Shown here: positions 18,826 through 28,700 of the stretch, piece by piece
Layout of the letters: the number at the start of each line of letters is the position of its first letter
Position numbering within the stretch: the stretch's first letter is position 1
NCBI RefSeq assembly: GCF_015207005.2
Contig: NZ_JADEXS020000002.1
Span: 310,001 to 374,000, forward strand
Origin: Desmonostoc muscorum LEGE 12446
Lineage (GTDB): Bacteria > Cyanobacteriota > Cyanobacteriia > Cyanobacteriales > Nostocaceae
Reading direction: 5' to 3'
Length of the DNA stretch: 64,000 nt
The notes under the pieces: model-generated
What the model saw: the letters and a program-made list of their open reading frames with translations, nothing else
Database searches by the model: none
Told to the model about the DNA's origin: nothing
Position numbers and translations under genes: made by a program

Positions 18826-21525
18826 TTAATTCCTCCTTATTTCTGTAACAGATGATATTTGTGCTGTAGAGTGTTGCTCTTGACATTTAGAAGCAAACAC
18901 CTGGGCGTAGGGGCTGATTGGATTGGCTTCTGCTGTCAACACTACATTTCCATTAGCATTCAATATCCAACCTTGAGCTTCTACAATTCTTGTGGGTTCT
19001 TCATTCACCAGTGAGCTTCCTTGCTTGGAATTATCGATAGACTCAAGCCACGCAGAATTACGCTGCCAAGTAGAGTTACTCCTCAGTGGGTCTTGGGGTT
19101 TAGCTGGTACTCCCCCAGTACCAGCATTCACAAAGCTACTCGCTACTCCATCAGAATGACCCTGGCATACTGATGCAATCTGTGGAGCTTCGGGGATGGT
19201 CTGTGGTTGTACTTTGGTAAGGCTGGGATTTCTGTTTTGAAAGTTGACCTCTAGTGTGCCGTCAATTCCTCGTTGAGAACTGGCTGTAATCTGTGTGTCG
19301 GGGGAAATAAATAGTCCCTTGGTATTGATACGTATGTTACCCCCACGCCCCTGGTATGCATTTGCTGTTATGGCACTGTTGTTCAAGGCGGTCAGGATGT
19401 CTGTGTCGATGCGGATGTTGCCGCCGTTGCCCTTGGTGCCTTGTGTACCAGCAGTTGCAGAAATATTGCCAGAGCGTAGTTGAATGATTTTCGACGTTAT
19501 CCCAATATCGCCACCCTCGCCAACCGCAGTGGTCGCGGTAATACCACCGTTGTTTGTGATGTTGATTTGATCGGCATTGATTTGAAGTGTGCCGGCGTTG
19601 CCAGGTCCGTCGTTTCTAACGCTGATTAGAGCGCCGTCTGTAATATTTAATTTTTTAGTATTAATTGTGATACTTCCCGAATCTCCTCTCAGTACTGAAG
19701 GCAACAGGTATAGCTCTTGAAAACTTTTATTGGAACCAACAACAGATGAATTTATGAGACTGGGATTTACAGCGCCTGGGACTCTACCTATTACATCTAT
19801 AGAATCAGAAGCATTAATGATAAGGCTATCAGCTTTCCCTGTTGAGCGAGTGGAAGTATTAATTATTCCGCCATCCCTAACTGTTAGCTTTTTTGTATTA
19901 ACTGTTAATTTTCCACTATTACCGCTGCTATAAGTTGCAGTAACCAAAGAGCTTGGAGTAAAGACATTTGGCACTAGCCCAATAAGTTCTATAGAGTTGT
20001 TAGAATTGACAGTTACCTCCCCTCCAGAGCCATTTCCAAGAGTTAAAGAACCAATAATACCTCCGTCTTTGGCAATCAAAAATCCTGTTGAAAGAAATAG
20101 ATTCCCCGCATTACCAGAGCCAGAAGTTCTAGTAAGAATAGTACTAGAAAGCTGCGAATTTCCTGATAAATAGCCAATTACTTGAGTAGATAGAGGAGTA
20201 TTAACTGTTAAGTTACCACCTTTGCCAGTACCAAAAGCCGAAGTGAGAATTTCTCCCCCATCTTGTATAGACAAACTTTTCGTAGACAGTGTAAGATTGC
20301 CACCATCTCCAGAGCCAAAGGTTCCAGTAGTTATATTGCTGGGCAGCTGAAGAACGGAAGCAGAGCCACCAGTAACTTTAGTGAATTCGGAAGCGTTCAC
20401 AATGATATCCCCTCCTCTGCCTGCACCGTAAGTTTTAGCAACTATTGCTGCTCCGTCCTCGATAATTAAATTTGGAGTTGAAATTTCAATTCTTCCTCCA
20501 TTTCCTAGTAAAGTTTCATTAACCAAGCTAGTAGGAATTACTCCATTGAGAGAAGTCCCTATTATTCTCAATTCTTCAGAGGCATTTACAATAATGTCAC
20601 CCGATAATTTATTCCCTTGGTTTTGAATCAAAAAGATTGAGCCACTTGCTAGTTCCACATCAGCACCTTGTGCTTGAATGAAACCACTACCAGAGCCACT
20701 GACATCTGCTATTGACTGTTGAGATAGTTGAATATTTTTAAAGCTCAATGCATCTTTATAGTTGAAAGTCCAAGCAGCAGAATCTGTATTAATACTTACT
20801 ATTCCTTTATCAACGCTACCTAACTCAATCCGCCCTCCACTCGCCTCAAGCTTGCCTCCTTCTAAAGCTATGTCACCGCCCACTAAAGCTAAAGTTTTCT
20901 CAGGCTTTACACGCAAGCCATCTGAGCTAATGCTTCTAATAAATGGCGAGAATGGGCTATTGAGACTTAGATTGTGTCCTGTACCTTGAGCTTGAATTGC
21001 GCCTGGATTACCATCAAATCCTAAGCCAAGAGGTGCGCTTACTGTTAATAAGGGTTGATTTTGTGGACTTTTTGCACTGAATTGGCTGCCATCAGCAAAG
21101 TTAATCCTGTTAGCAGTGCTAGCTAAGAACGAGCCACCGATATTTAGGGTGGCATTGGGGCCAAAAATAATCCCGTTAGGATTAATTAGAAACAGGTTAG
21201 CGTTGCCGTTAGCTTTCAGTAAACCATCGATGTTAGAGATAGATAAACCAGTTACTCGACTAATAATGTTTTGAACATTCGAGGCATTATTAAAGTAGGC
21301 GGTATCACCTGTGGATAGAGAAAATTCCTCGAAGCTGTGAAATAAATTTCTTCCTACTTGCGTTCCTCCATTAATATTGTTGGTATTACTCTGTGAAGTA
21401 ACTAGAGAATTCACAGATAATGTGTTATCTGGAACAATCTGTGCCATCACAGATGAGGAAAATAACACATAAAAGATGAAAGCTAATTGCTGACAAAAAA
21501 CAAGAAAAATATTGGTTTTTTTCAT
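18826..21525 (-). CDS. Two-partner-secretion (filamentous haemagglutinin-type) exoprotein
   Basis: The ATG at 21525 is preferred over a TTG four codons upstream. The roughly 900-residue protein has a signal peptide (MKKTNIFLVFCQQLAFIF, ending near VMAQ). The conserved TPS domain follows (about 30-170), with NSLVTSQ, GGTQVGRNLFHSFEEFS, NVQNIISRVTG and ANLFLINPNGIIFGPNA. The rest is a long beta-helix of repeated GGxIxISTxxLxIxDGxxI-type turns (about 200-750) and a shorter polar tail with QGWILNANGNVVLTA. Such proteins are exported through an FhaC/ShlB-type outer-membrane pore, but no such gene is in the window. It lies between the PAP-fibrillin gene upstream and the CHAT gene 60 bp downstream, all on the same strand. 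Confidence 0.9.
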   Translation of the reverse strand: MKKTNIFLVFCQQLAFIFYVLFSSSVMAQIVPDNTLSVNSLVTSQSNTNNINGGTQVGRNLFHSFEEFSLSTGDTAYFNNASNVQNIISRVTGLSISNIDGLLKANGNANLFLINPNGIIFGPNATLNIGGSFLASTANRINFADGSQFSAKSPQNQPLLTVSAPLGLGFDGNPGAIQAQGTGHNLSLNSPFSPFIRSISSDGLRVKPEKTLALVGGDIALEGGKLEASGGRIELGSVDKGIVSINTDSAAWTFNYKDALSFKNIQLSQQSIADVSGSGSGFIQAQGADVELASGSIFLIQNQGNKLSGDIIVNASEELRIIGTSLNGVIPTSLVNETLLGNGGRIEISTPNLIIEDGAAIVAKTYGAGRGGDIIVNASEFTKVTGGSASVLQLPSNITTGTFGSGDGGNLTLSTKSLSIQDGGEILTSAFGTGKGGNLTVNTPLSTQVIGYLSGNSQLSSTILTRTSGSGNAGNLFLSTGFLIAKDGGIIGSLTLGNGSGGEVTVNSNNSIELIGLVPNVFTPSSLVTATYSSGNSGKLTVNTKKLTVRDGGIINTSTRSTGKADSLIINASDSIDVIGRVPGAVNPSLINSSVVGSNKSFQELYLLPSVLRGDSGSITINTKKLNITDGALISVRNDGPGNAGTLQINADQINITNNGGITATTAVGEGGDIGITSKIIQLRSGNISATAGTQGTKGNGGNIRIDTDILTALNNSAITANAYQGRGGNIRINTKGLFISPDTQITASSQRGIDGTLEVNFQNRNPSLTKVQPQTIPEAPQIASVCQGHSDGVASSFVNAGTGGVPAKPQDPLRSNSTWQRNSAWLESIDNSKQGSSLVNEEPTRIVEAQGWILNANGNVVLTAEANPISPYAQVFASKCQEQHSTAQISSVTEIRRN

Positions 21526-21582
21526 CTCAACTTTCAATTATGCTTTTAATTATCTTTATTGAGTCAAACTTCTTTGGGAGAG

Positions 21583-22215
21583 CTAATTTGAGGGTGTTAC
21601 ATCACGACGAAATACAAATAAATTATCTGTTGCACCTCGTCCTACCCTAATTTCTTGATCTAAGTAGGAGGTGATCCATAAAGCTTCTTTCTGTAAAAAA
21701 TCTAATACTGGTATTTTCAACTCAGGAAAACTCCAATTAGATAGCCCAAAAGGTTTTGTTGCTTGTATGGAAAATGAGTTAAAGGACACTGTGGCAGTTT
21801 TCTCATCCGTACCCCATTTCCAATGTCCATTAGCTTGTAACTGCCACTCACCTAAAATGGGTAATTCAAGCTGGGCGCTATTAGAGGCTGAGATTTTTCT
21901 GGCATTGCTCTCACTAGCCAATCTTTGCCACACGCGTTTAATTTTGATTACACCCAAAAAATCTGGAATTGATGCAATCTGGCGTGTGACGATTGTCCCA
22001 GCAGATGCATACACTAATTGCCAGTTACCTAATAGAGAAGGAAGATAGTTAGGCTGAAGTGGTTGCGGAATAGGACTTATGCCCTCCAACTGTTGTATAA
22101 GTTGATCAATAAGTTCGTCAGAGGTTGGAAATAGGCTTTGCTGTAGTCCCAAATTATCTATACGTAATAAAAGCTCAGTTCTTAAAGCAAATCTCGCTGC
22201 ATTATTTTCTACCAT
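21583..22215 (-). CDS. PAP/fibrillin family protein
   Basis: The 210-residue protein matches the plastid-lipid-associated protein (PAP/fibrillin) layout. A helical N-terminus is followed by LLGNWQLVYASAGT (about 61-74), beta strands (LGEWQLQANGHWKWG, ATVSFNSFSIQA) and a closing LDQEIRVGRGATDNLFVFRR. In cyanobacteria the family associates with thylakoid lipids and carotenoids, with a lipocalin-like fold. It is 57 bp upstream of the haemagglutinin-type gene on the same strand; a functional link is not obvious and the two may be merely adjacent. The ATG at 22215 fits the family start. Confidence 0.8.
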   Translation of the reverse strand: MVENNAARFALRTELLLRIDNLGLQQSLFPTSDELIDQLIQQLEGISPIPQPLQPNYLPSLLGNWQLVYASAGTIVTRQIASIPDFLGVIKIKRVWQRLASESNARKISASNSAQLELPILGEWQLQANGHWKWGTDEKTATVSFNSFSIQATKPFGLSNWSFPELKIPVLDFLQKEALWITSYLDQEIRVGRGATDNLFVFRRDVTPSN

Positions 22216-22432
22216 GTTTATATTCTACTTCTACGCTTGAAAGTTACTGTCAATAGTAATTATTAGTCATCAGTGATATTTTTAAGCACAACCAGTCCAC
22301 CAACTAAATCTGCATCGCGCTTGCTAAGTATTCAAGCGTTATTGCAAGTATTAAATAGTTATTAATATCCGGTCTCTGTAGGTTGCGATCGCGGATACTG
22401 CCTTTGCTTGTAAGCTAATGCATTAAGAAAGT

Positions 22433-22611
22433 GTTGGGAATATTGGTGCTTTAGTTTGGCAATGCTCGTCATGCCAGCAATGTATTTTTTGTAACTCATA
22501 GGGATTAGGGAAACTCAGCTGAATCGGGAACACAGGAAACACACGAGACAATCGTTCTTCATTGAAAGCAGTTGCTTGTACTATTATTGACAGCGTTGCT
22601 AATTACTGACA
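22433..22611 (-). pseudogene. Possible gene remnant
   Basis: A minus-strand frame ending at TAA 22433-22435 has protein-like composition (EERLSRVFPVFPIQLSFPNP, then HCWHDEHCQTK) but no start codon in a sensible place. It lies in an otherwise gene-free 500-bp stretch between the PAP-fibrillin gene and an SNF2 helicase fragment. No family was recognised. It may be the tail of a lost gene. Confidence 0.3.
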
Positions 22612-22710
22612 AAAGTAATTTTTTGCGACAAAACCTTCTTTTGTCAGAATTGCTAATTTCGGACTACCTTCGCAAGTGAAAATCATGATTTTAATCTTGA
22701 ATTTAAGCCG

Positions 22711-22960
22711 TTAACATTTATCTGCTTGATATTTAATGATTAAAACTAAGAAAATTTTGAGATTGTGATCGCGTTCCAAGTATTGAAGCCAGGAAACACC
22801 GTGTTTTTGATATTCTCGAAGAGTACCTTGCAAATTATCAAGCTCACTAATCGGTTCTAGGCAACTTTTATCTTGCAGTTTCGAGAGCAAGTCTACCAAA
22901 GTTTCATCATGTTCAATTTCCCATTCTTCTCCTAAGAGCGTTAGCGGAGCAAATCGTAGA
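22711..22960 (-). pseudogene. SNF2-family helicase remnant
   Basis: The frame contains EWEIEHDETLVDLLSKLQ, then ELDNLQGTLREYQKHGVSWL and QYLER. This is the junction between the bacterial SNF2-associated domain and the start of the SNF2/RapA helicase core (LRxYQxxGxxWL). After QYLER the sequence diverges and ends within about 20 codons, before the Walker A motif. It is a short piece of a gene that is normally about 1,000 codons long. It lies next to the recombinase operon and may have been cut by recombination there. Confidence 0.7.
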
Positions 22961-22998
22961 GGGAGCAGGCAGGACTCTCCTATATGGCGAATGTATTG

Positions 22999-23703
22999 TT
23001 ATTGGTAGTAGGAAGGAGAGCTTTTCACCCAGACATTATGGTTGTGATAAAAATCTCCACGTTGCTCCAAGGTAAACCCACCCAGCAATAATCCCAACCA
23101 TACTTCTACCATCGGCATTTGCAACACACGTTGCAGTCTAACTAAAGAAATCTCATCTTTGACATTTATCAAGTAGTTGGCGATGGCACTTTGCCATTTT
23201 TGGACATCCTCATCTGATGCCAAATTGCGGACATCTTCTAAAGTTGTTACCTCATCAAGCATTGCCAAAACATTCGCTTTTTCAACGGGTGCTACTACAG
23301 AATCACCCAACTCAGTAGGAGATGAAAATTGGTGTGGGCCATGTGGTTTAAAGGTTTGTGGTGTTTGCGGTTCAATCAAATCATCTAAATCTAGGTGCAT
23401 TGTTGTCCGCACCAGACCAGCAAAGAGATCGGTGCTAACAACAGGCCCCAAAAGACTATTGCGATCGCCTACGGCGGGGCGTAGCCCATCGCGGGTATCT
23501 TGCAACAGCACTTCGGCACGAGACTTAAGAATATCCGCAATTTGACTGAAGGCAAGCGCTGCGGTTAATAACTGTGCCTCCAAGGGTAATTTTTCTAGCT
23601 CGGCATCCAAACAATCCCACATAGCATCAAGGGAAGAAGTTGGTGGAGATTCAGACAACTCATCTAATACATCCCAGATGGTTAATTGGCGGTATGTGGT
23701 CAT
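22999..23703 (-). CDS. Hypothetical protein of the recombinase operon, third gene
   Basis: The start MTTYRQLTIWDVLDEL at 23703 is preferred to an upstream codon at 23730 that would overlap the preceding gene. The 234-residue acidic, mainly helical protein has no signal peptide. Features include SSLDAMWDCLDAELEKLP near the N-terminus and MVEVWLGLLLGGFTLEQRGDFY near the end. No family was recognised. It follows the zinc-finger gene with a 2-bp gap, and that gene follows the tyrosine recombinase with a 3-bp gap, so the three are one operon. A role as accessory factor for recombination is inferred from position. Confidence 0.6.
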   Translation of the reverse strand: MTTYRQLTIWDVLDELSESPPTSSLDAMWDCLDAELEKLPLEAQLLTAALAFSQIADILKSRAEVLLQDTRDGLRPAVGDRNSLLGPVVSTDLFAGLVRTTMHLDLDDLIEPQTPQTFKPHGPHQFSSPTELGDSVVAPVEKANVLAMLDEVTTLEDVRNLASDEDVQKWQSAIANYLINVKDEISLVRLQRVLQMPMVEVWLGLLLGGFTLEQRGDFYHNHNVWVKSSPSYYQ

Positions 23704-23705
23704 CT

Positions 23706-24173
23706 CTAAGATTGTGGATGCAAGGGGCAAGGCCGCACTGGGCAGTAGCTTGAGGTAATCTCAAACATATCCTTATATTGATATAGTGAAACACCGTATT
23801 GTTTAGCAAAAGACTGCAACACCTGATCTGTATAGGCGCGGATCTTGCCAGCCGTTAGCCCAAAGCAGTGAATTGGTTCCAGGCGACAAATAGGCTTTTG
23901 CCCCAGCCAGAGTTCTGCCGACATAGCGTGTAATGGTTTATCCCCCGCTTCTTTATATAGATATAGCACTGCAAAATATGTTGCTGGTGGTTCGACTGTT
24001 ACTGAATCAATTTCTGCTGAATTCTTCTGGGAGCGGTGGCGATAGAATGAGCGGCGATTGTGGCAGACTTTGGGATTCCAACACCCGTCCCCTGCTGTTC
24101 CATGTAAAACCTTGGCTTGGGCAGTTGGTAGTTTGGAACATAACTGACACTTGGGATCGAGTGGCTTGGGCAT
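23706..24173 (-). CDS. Putative zinc-binding protein of the recombinase operon
   Basis: The 155-residue protein has N-terminal CQLC followed by C and C in GDGCWNPKVCHNRRSFYRHR, a likely four-Cys zinc site with a basic stretch suited to DNA or RNA contact. The C-terminal part (about 65-145) has LWLGQKPICRLEPIHCFGL and alternating helix/strand signals. No family name was recognised. It lies 3 bp downstream of the tyrosine recombinase and 2 bp upstream of the third gene, so the coupling is strong. Confidence 0.6.
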   Translation of the reverse strand: MPKPLDPKCQLCSKLPTAQAKVLHGTAGDGCWNPKVCHNRRSFYRHRSQKNSAEIDSVTVEPPATYFAVLYLYKEAGDKPLHAMSAELWLGQKPICRLEPIHCFGLTAGKIRAYTDQVLQSFAKQYGVSLYQYKDMFEITSSYCPVRPCPLHPQS

Positions 24174-24176
24174 ACT

Positions 24177-25208
24177 TTACTCCACTTCCTCTCCGATTGC
24201 ACGATAGTAAGCAGCGATCGCAGCTTCTTGTTCGCTGCGAAGGGTATACCGTCGAAACGCTTTCTCACTTTGATGTCCTGTTAATTTTCGTGCATGGCTG
24301 GGGTCAACTCCCAATAGCAATAAGTCAGTAGCGTAAGTATGTCGAAAGGAGTGAGGGTGCAAATCCTCAATATGAGCTATTTCACCAATTTTTTCTACAG
24401 CGAAGTAAATGCCGTGATAACTCAAGCGTTCACCTTTGTATGAAGCATGGTGTGAAATCATCAGTGGGGAGTCGCTGTTTAAGACCTCTCCTTGCTGTGA
24501 GCGCGTAAGCAAATACTCTGCCAAAACTTCCCGACTTTCTTTTCGCAGTGGAACTAAGCGTGGTTCATTGGTTTTGGTGTCTGGTAAAAATAGTAGCTTG
24601 CCATCAAATGAGCCAACATTTAGCTGTACAACTTCTCCAGCACGCAGCCCATGACTGAGAATGTGAACCAGTGCTGTATCCCGTTGCCTTGTTTCTCCCA
24701 AGAATTCCAACGCTGACCAAACCTGTTCCATCTGTTGAGGGGTTAAACTCTGGGCTGGTGGCAGTGGTACTTTTTCCAGTTTAATCCCCAGTGTAGGATT
24801 AGTAGCAATAATTTCAGGATACGTATAGCACATCCATTTGAAAAAGCTTTTGAGTGCCGCAACTCCTGCATTGATGCTGCTTTTTGAAAGCGGTTTACCT
24901 GCATCAGTCTGTATTTCATCACGGAGATATTCTTTATATAGCGCAAGATGACGTGGACGCAGTTCATGATAGTGCAGCTCACTCCAAGCCAAAAACCGCT
25001 TCAGTTCACGTTCGTAAAGCTTGCGGCTGTTTGGTGCGAGATTGTTGCTGCGTAAAAATTCCAGAACTTTTACCCACCGGATATCAGTGGTTGCAGCTAT
25101 TTTTCCTGCCCTGCTTCTAGATTCTCCCTGTAGGGTTGATGGTGCTTGATCCTGTATGTGGATCAACTTGATTGGTGGTAGGTTGTCAAACTGAGGATTA
25201 TTTACCAT
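24177..25208 (-). CDS. Tyrosine recombinase (XerC/D-like integrase)
   Basis: The 343-residue protein has a normal core-binding domain (about 45-135, VKVLEFLRSNNLAPNSRKLY and KSSINAGVAALKSFFKWM) and a catalytic domain. Visible residues are Arg in SHGLRAGEVVQL, Lys in TKTNEPRLVPL, the H-x-x-R box in HPHSFRHTYATDLL, His in LTGHQSEKAF and the nucleophile Tyr in RRYTLRSE. All catalytic positions are intact. It heads a three-gene operon with two small unknown proteins, a layout that suggests a dedicated recombination module rather than housekeeping XerC. The attachment site is not recognised. Confidence 0.88.
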   Translation of the reverse strand: MVNNPQFDNLPPIKLIHIQDQAPSTLQGESRSRAGKIAATTDIRWVKVLEFLRSNNLAPNSRKLYERELKRFLAWSELHYHELRPRHLALYKEYLRDEIQTDAGKPLSKSSINAGVAALKSFFKWMCYTYPEIIATNPTLGIKLEKVPLPPAQSLTPQQMEQVWSALEFLGETRQRDTALVHILSHGLRAGEVVQLNVGSFDGKLLFLPDTKTNEPRLVPLRKESREVLAEYLLTRSQQGEVLNSDSPLMISHHASYKGERLSYHGIYFAVEKIGEIAHIEDLHPHSFRHTYATDLLLLGVDPSHARKLTGHQSEKAFRRYTLRSEQEAAIAAYYRAIGEEVE

Positions 25209-25767
25209 CTTGATCGCGATCGCCTAGAAGCAGTGTGGAACTAACACCCAAAATTGTATGTGACTTTAGGGAAAATCTGGCTAGCGTGTCACTAGTAGTT
25301 CGCCAAGTGAACTTGGCGGGGTAAAGGGGAAGGGGGAAGGGGGAAAGGATTTAAATCCCTTACCCTTTTCCCTTTCCCCTTTCCCCAGTCCTCACAAGCG
25401 CATTTTTGGGTTGGCAGACTACTAGAATGCTTCTCAATCTTGGTACTGAGGTGAATTGTTGAAGATGTTTACAAATCTTGGGTAAGTGAACTAACTGTCT
25501 GTAAAAAGCCGCCTAATATGGACAGTTGTTATCATGTAATGACAGCCAGAAATTCAAAAATTTAACTTTTCTGGGCGAATGTTAGACTTGTTAAACTTAC
25601 CACCAACAGGCTTATATTGATAAGTATTATTCAGCAAGTTTATAACGGCTTGTCGAAGTAAATTAGTACCACCAAGTACAGTTATTGCTCAATTACGAAA
25701 TTGACGTAAAATTAGCTCTAGAACAACTCTTTAGCCCGACTCGGTACTACTTTCTTACAAAGTCTCG
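25209..25767. other. Intergenic region containing a MITE-like element
   Basis: The only feature seen is the inverted-repeat element at 25292-25425. The rest (25426-25767) is AT-rich and without recognised signals. Confidence 0.5.
25292..25425. mobile_element. MITE-like 134-bp element
   Basis: The ends are CTAGTAGTTCGCCAA and, in inverse orientation, CTAGTAGTCTGCCAA (13 of 15 match). Inside are a second small inverted repeat (CGCCAAGTGAACTTGGCG) and a purine-rich arm pairing with its pyrimidine-rich complement around a central GGATTTAAATCC. The whole stretch can fold into one long hairpin. It contains no gene, as expected for a non-autonomous element. Confidence 0.7.
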
Positions 25768-28700
25768 CTATACTAGAACGTTACTACCGATCATTAAACT
25801 TCCTGTACTGACGTTGTTTAATGTTGCCAGCGTAGTTAAGGTAGCTACACCTGCCAGCCCATCTTGATCAATCTGAACTAGGGCATTGGCACCAACTTGG
25901 CTAAACTGTAGGTAGCCATCGCTGATTGGAGCGCTCCCAGAGTAATTCAAACTACGGAATAGATCAGTCAACACAAGCTGATCCTGACTGGGATTGAAGT
26001 CAGTAATGGTATCGCCAATGGTTCCCCCATCGCTAATTGCTTTGTAAACAAATTGCTCCTTACCATTACCGCCTGTGAGGGTGTCATTACCAGCGCCACC
26101 AACTAGGAAATCATTACCATCTCCACCAAGGAGGAAGTCATGGCCGTCCCCACCCAATAGAATATCATCACCTGCACCAGCATTAAGGGTATCGTTGCCA
26201 GCATAGCCGACAATAACATCATTATTGACAGTTCCATTGAGGGTATTGTTTGCTGAAGTGCCAGCAATAACGTTGGACGCAGCAGAGAAAGAGCCGATAT
26301 TGCCTGCTACATCCGTAGCCCTGGCAGTGATGCTAAAGCTTCCACTGGTAATATTAGTTGTGTTGAAATTCCAAGTGCTATTGCTATTAGCAACAGCTGT
26401 GCCTAGAGAAGTACTGTCCCTGAAGACAGCAACAGTGTTACCTACTTCGGCTGTACCTATGATGGTTAATGTGCCGCTAACATTGTTGAATCCATTGATG
26501 ATGGGTGCAACAGGAGCAGTAGTATCTAGGGTGAAGGTGAATGGGTTGGGAGTTGAGGTTGAGGTATTCCCAGCTAAGTCTGTTTGACGCACAACAACAG
26601 CCTTAACGCCATCGCCTGTGAGTGTAAAACTTGTTCCAGCACCGTTGAGCCAGTTTTGACCATCGTCAGTACTGTATTCCCAGGTTGCACCGCTTTCGAG
26701 TCCGGTCAGTTTCACCGCACCAGAGTTGGTGATTTTGTCGGTAGTTGAGCGACCCGAATCACTGACTAGTGATAAGGTGGGCGTATTTGCAATTGTATCA
26801 ATGACTACTGTACCACTGCCAGCAATGCTGGTGTTCCCGGCGGCATCCTTGGCTGTGGCTGTAATTGTGGTACTGCCAGTTGTGGGAATTTGGGCAGTAG
26901 TAAAGGCACGACTCCAGTTTCCACTCTCATCTGCTGTCGTTGTCAGGGTTGTATTTCCCCATTTGACGCTGACTGTGCTATTTGCCTCTGCACTCCCAGA
27001 AAGAATCACCCCGGCATTTCTCTCTGCATTGTTGACGATATTGTCAGTTGTTACTTGATTGATTGTAGGCGCAGCAGGAGCAGTAGTATCTAGGGTGAAG
27101 GTGAATGGGTTGGGAGTTGAGGTTGAGGTATTCCCGGCTAAGTCTGTTTGACGCACAACAACAGCCTTAACGCCATCGCCTGTGAGTGTAAAGCTTGTCC
27201 TAGAACCGTTGAGCCAGTTTTGACCGTTGTCAGTACTGTACTCCCAGGTTGCATTGCTTTCGAGTCCAGTAAGTTTCACCGCACCAGAGTTGGTGATTTT
27301 GTCGGTAGTTGAGCGACCCGAATCACTTACCAGTGATAAGCTTGGCGTATTTGCAATTGTGTCAATCAGCACTGTACGAGTGCCAGCAATGCTGGTGTTC
27401 CCGGCCGCATCCTTGGCTGTGGCTGTAATCGTGGTACTTCCAGTTGTAGGAATTTGAGCAGTAGTAAAGACACGGCTCCAGTTTCCATTCTCATCTGCTG
27501 TCGTTGTCAGGGTTGTACTTCCCCATTTGACGCTGACTGTGCTATTTGCTTCCGCATTCCCAAAGAGAATCACCCCGGCATTTCTCTCTGCATTGTTGAC
27601 GATATTGTCAGTTGTTACTTGATTGATTGTGGGTGCAACAGGAGCAGTAGTATCTAGGGTGAAGGTGCGGGCTGTGGAACCAACACTCTGGTTGCCAGCC
27701 GCATCAGTAATAGTTGCGGTGATCGAGTAATCGCCCTGGGCTAATGCTGTAGGTGTAATGGAGACGCTTTTTGCTGTGATGTGAGAACTGGTGAGAACCT
27801 GAGCAGCAATTTGAGTAGAGCCATTAAAGAGCCTGACAGTATTACCAGCAACAGCGTTGGTGCCAGTCAAACCGATGACAAAGGTTGGAGTAGTGTCATC
27901 GGTACTTGCGCCATTGGCAATGCTGCCGATAATCGAACCGACGTTATCTGTAATGCTGCTAATTGCTGGGGCATTAGGCGCGATCGTATCGACGGCAAAT
28001 GTCTCAGATGCTGAGGAAACACTGGTATTTACTGCTGTATCAGTTGCTGTGGCACTAATGCTCTTATTAACACCTTGTCCGATCGCAGTAATATTTGCTG
28101 AGGTTAGTGTATAAGCCCAGGTACCATTGCTGAGAGCAGTTGTTGTGCCTAAAACCGTATTATTTGATTTCAAGGTCACAATACTACCCGATTCTGCTGT
28201 TCCGGTAACTTTAGCATCGCCTGCTACCAAGCTGACAATATTGTCTGTTCCTCCAATGGGGCTGATGCTTGGAGTTATGGCAATGGTGTCGATGAGAACC
28301 GATCGCACACCAGCAATGCTGATGTTACCCGCAGCATCAGTTGCCGTAGCGCTGATGATTGTATCACCATCAGATGGAATCTGATTGCTGCTAAACAAAC
28401 GACTCCAGTTTCCGTCTGCATCTGCGGTGGCTTCTAAAGAGGTGTTACCCCAGATCACCTTGATGATGCTATTAGCTTCAGCTGTACCGGAAACACTGAC
28501 CCCTGCGGTTTTCTCGCTACTGTTGACGATATTGTCTGCTGTGATTGGGGCGATCGCAGGAGCATCTGGTGGTGTGGTGTCAACAGGAATTTCGTTAACA
28601 TCCGTGATGCTGAGGGTGAAGGATTGGCTAACTGAGACATTGAGTTCTGCATCTGTGGCAATGACTTTGACCGCGTAGCTAGATTGAGTCTCGAAGTCAG

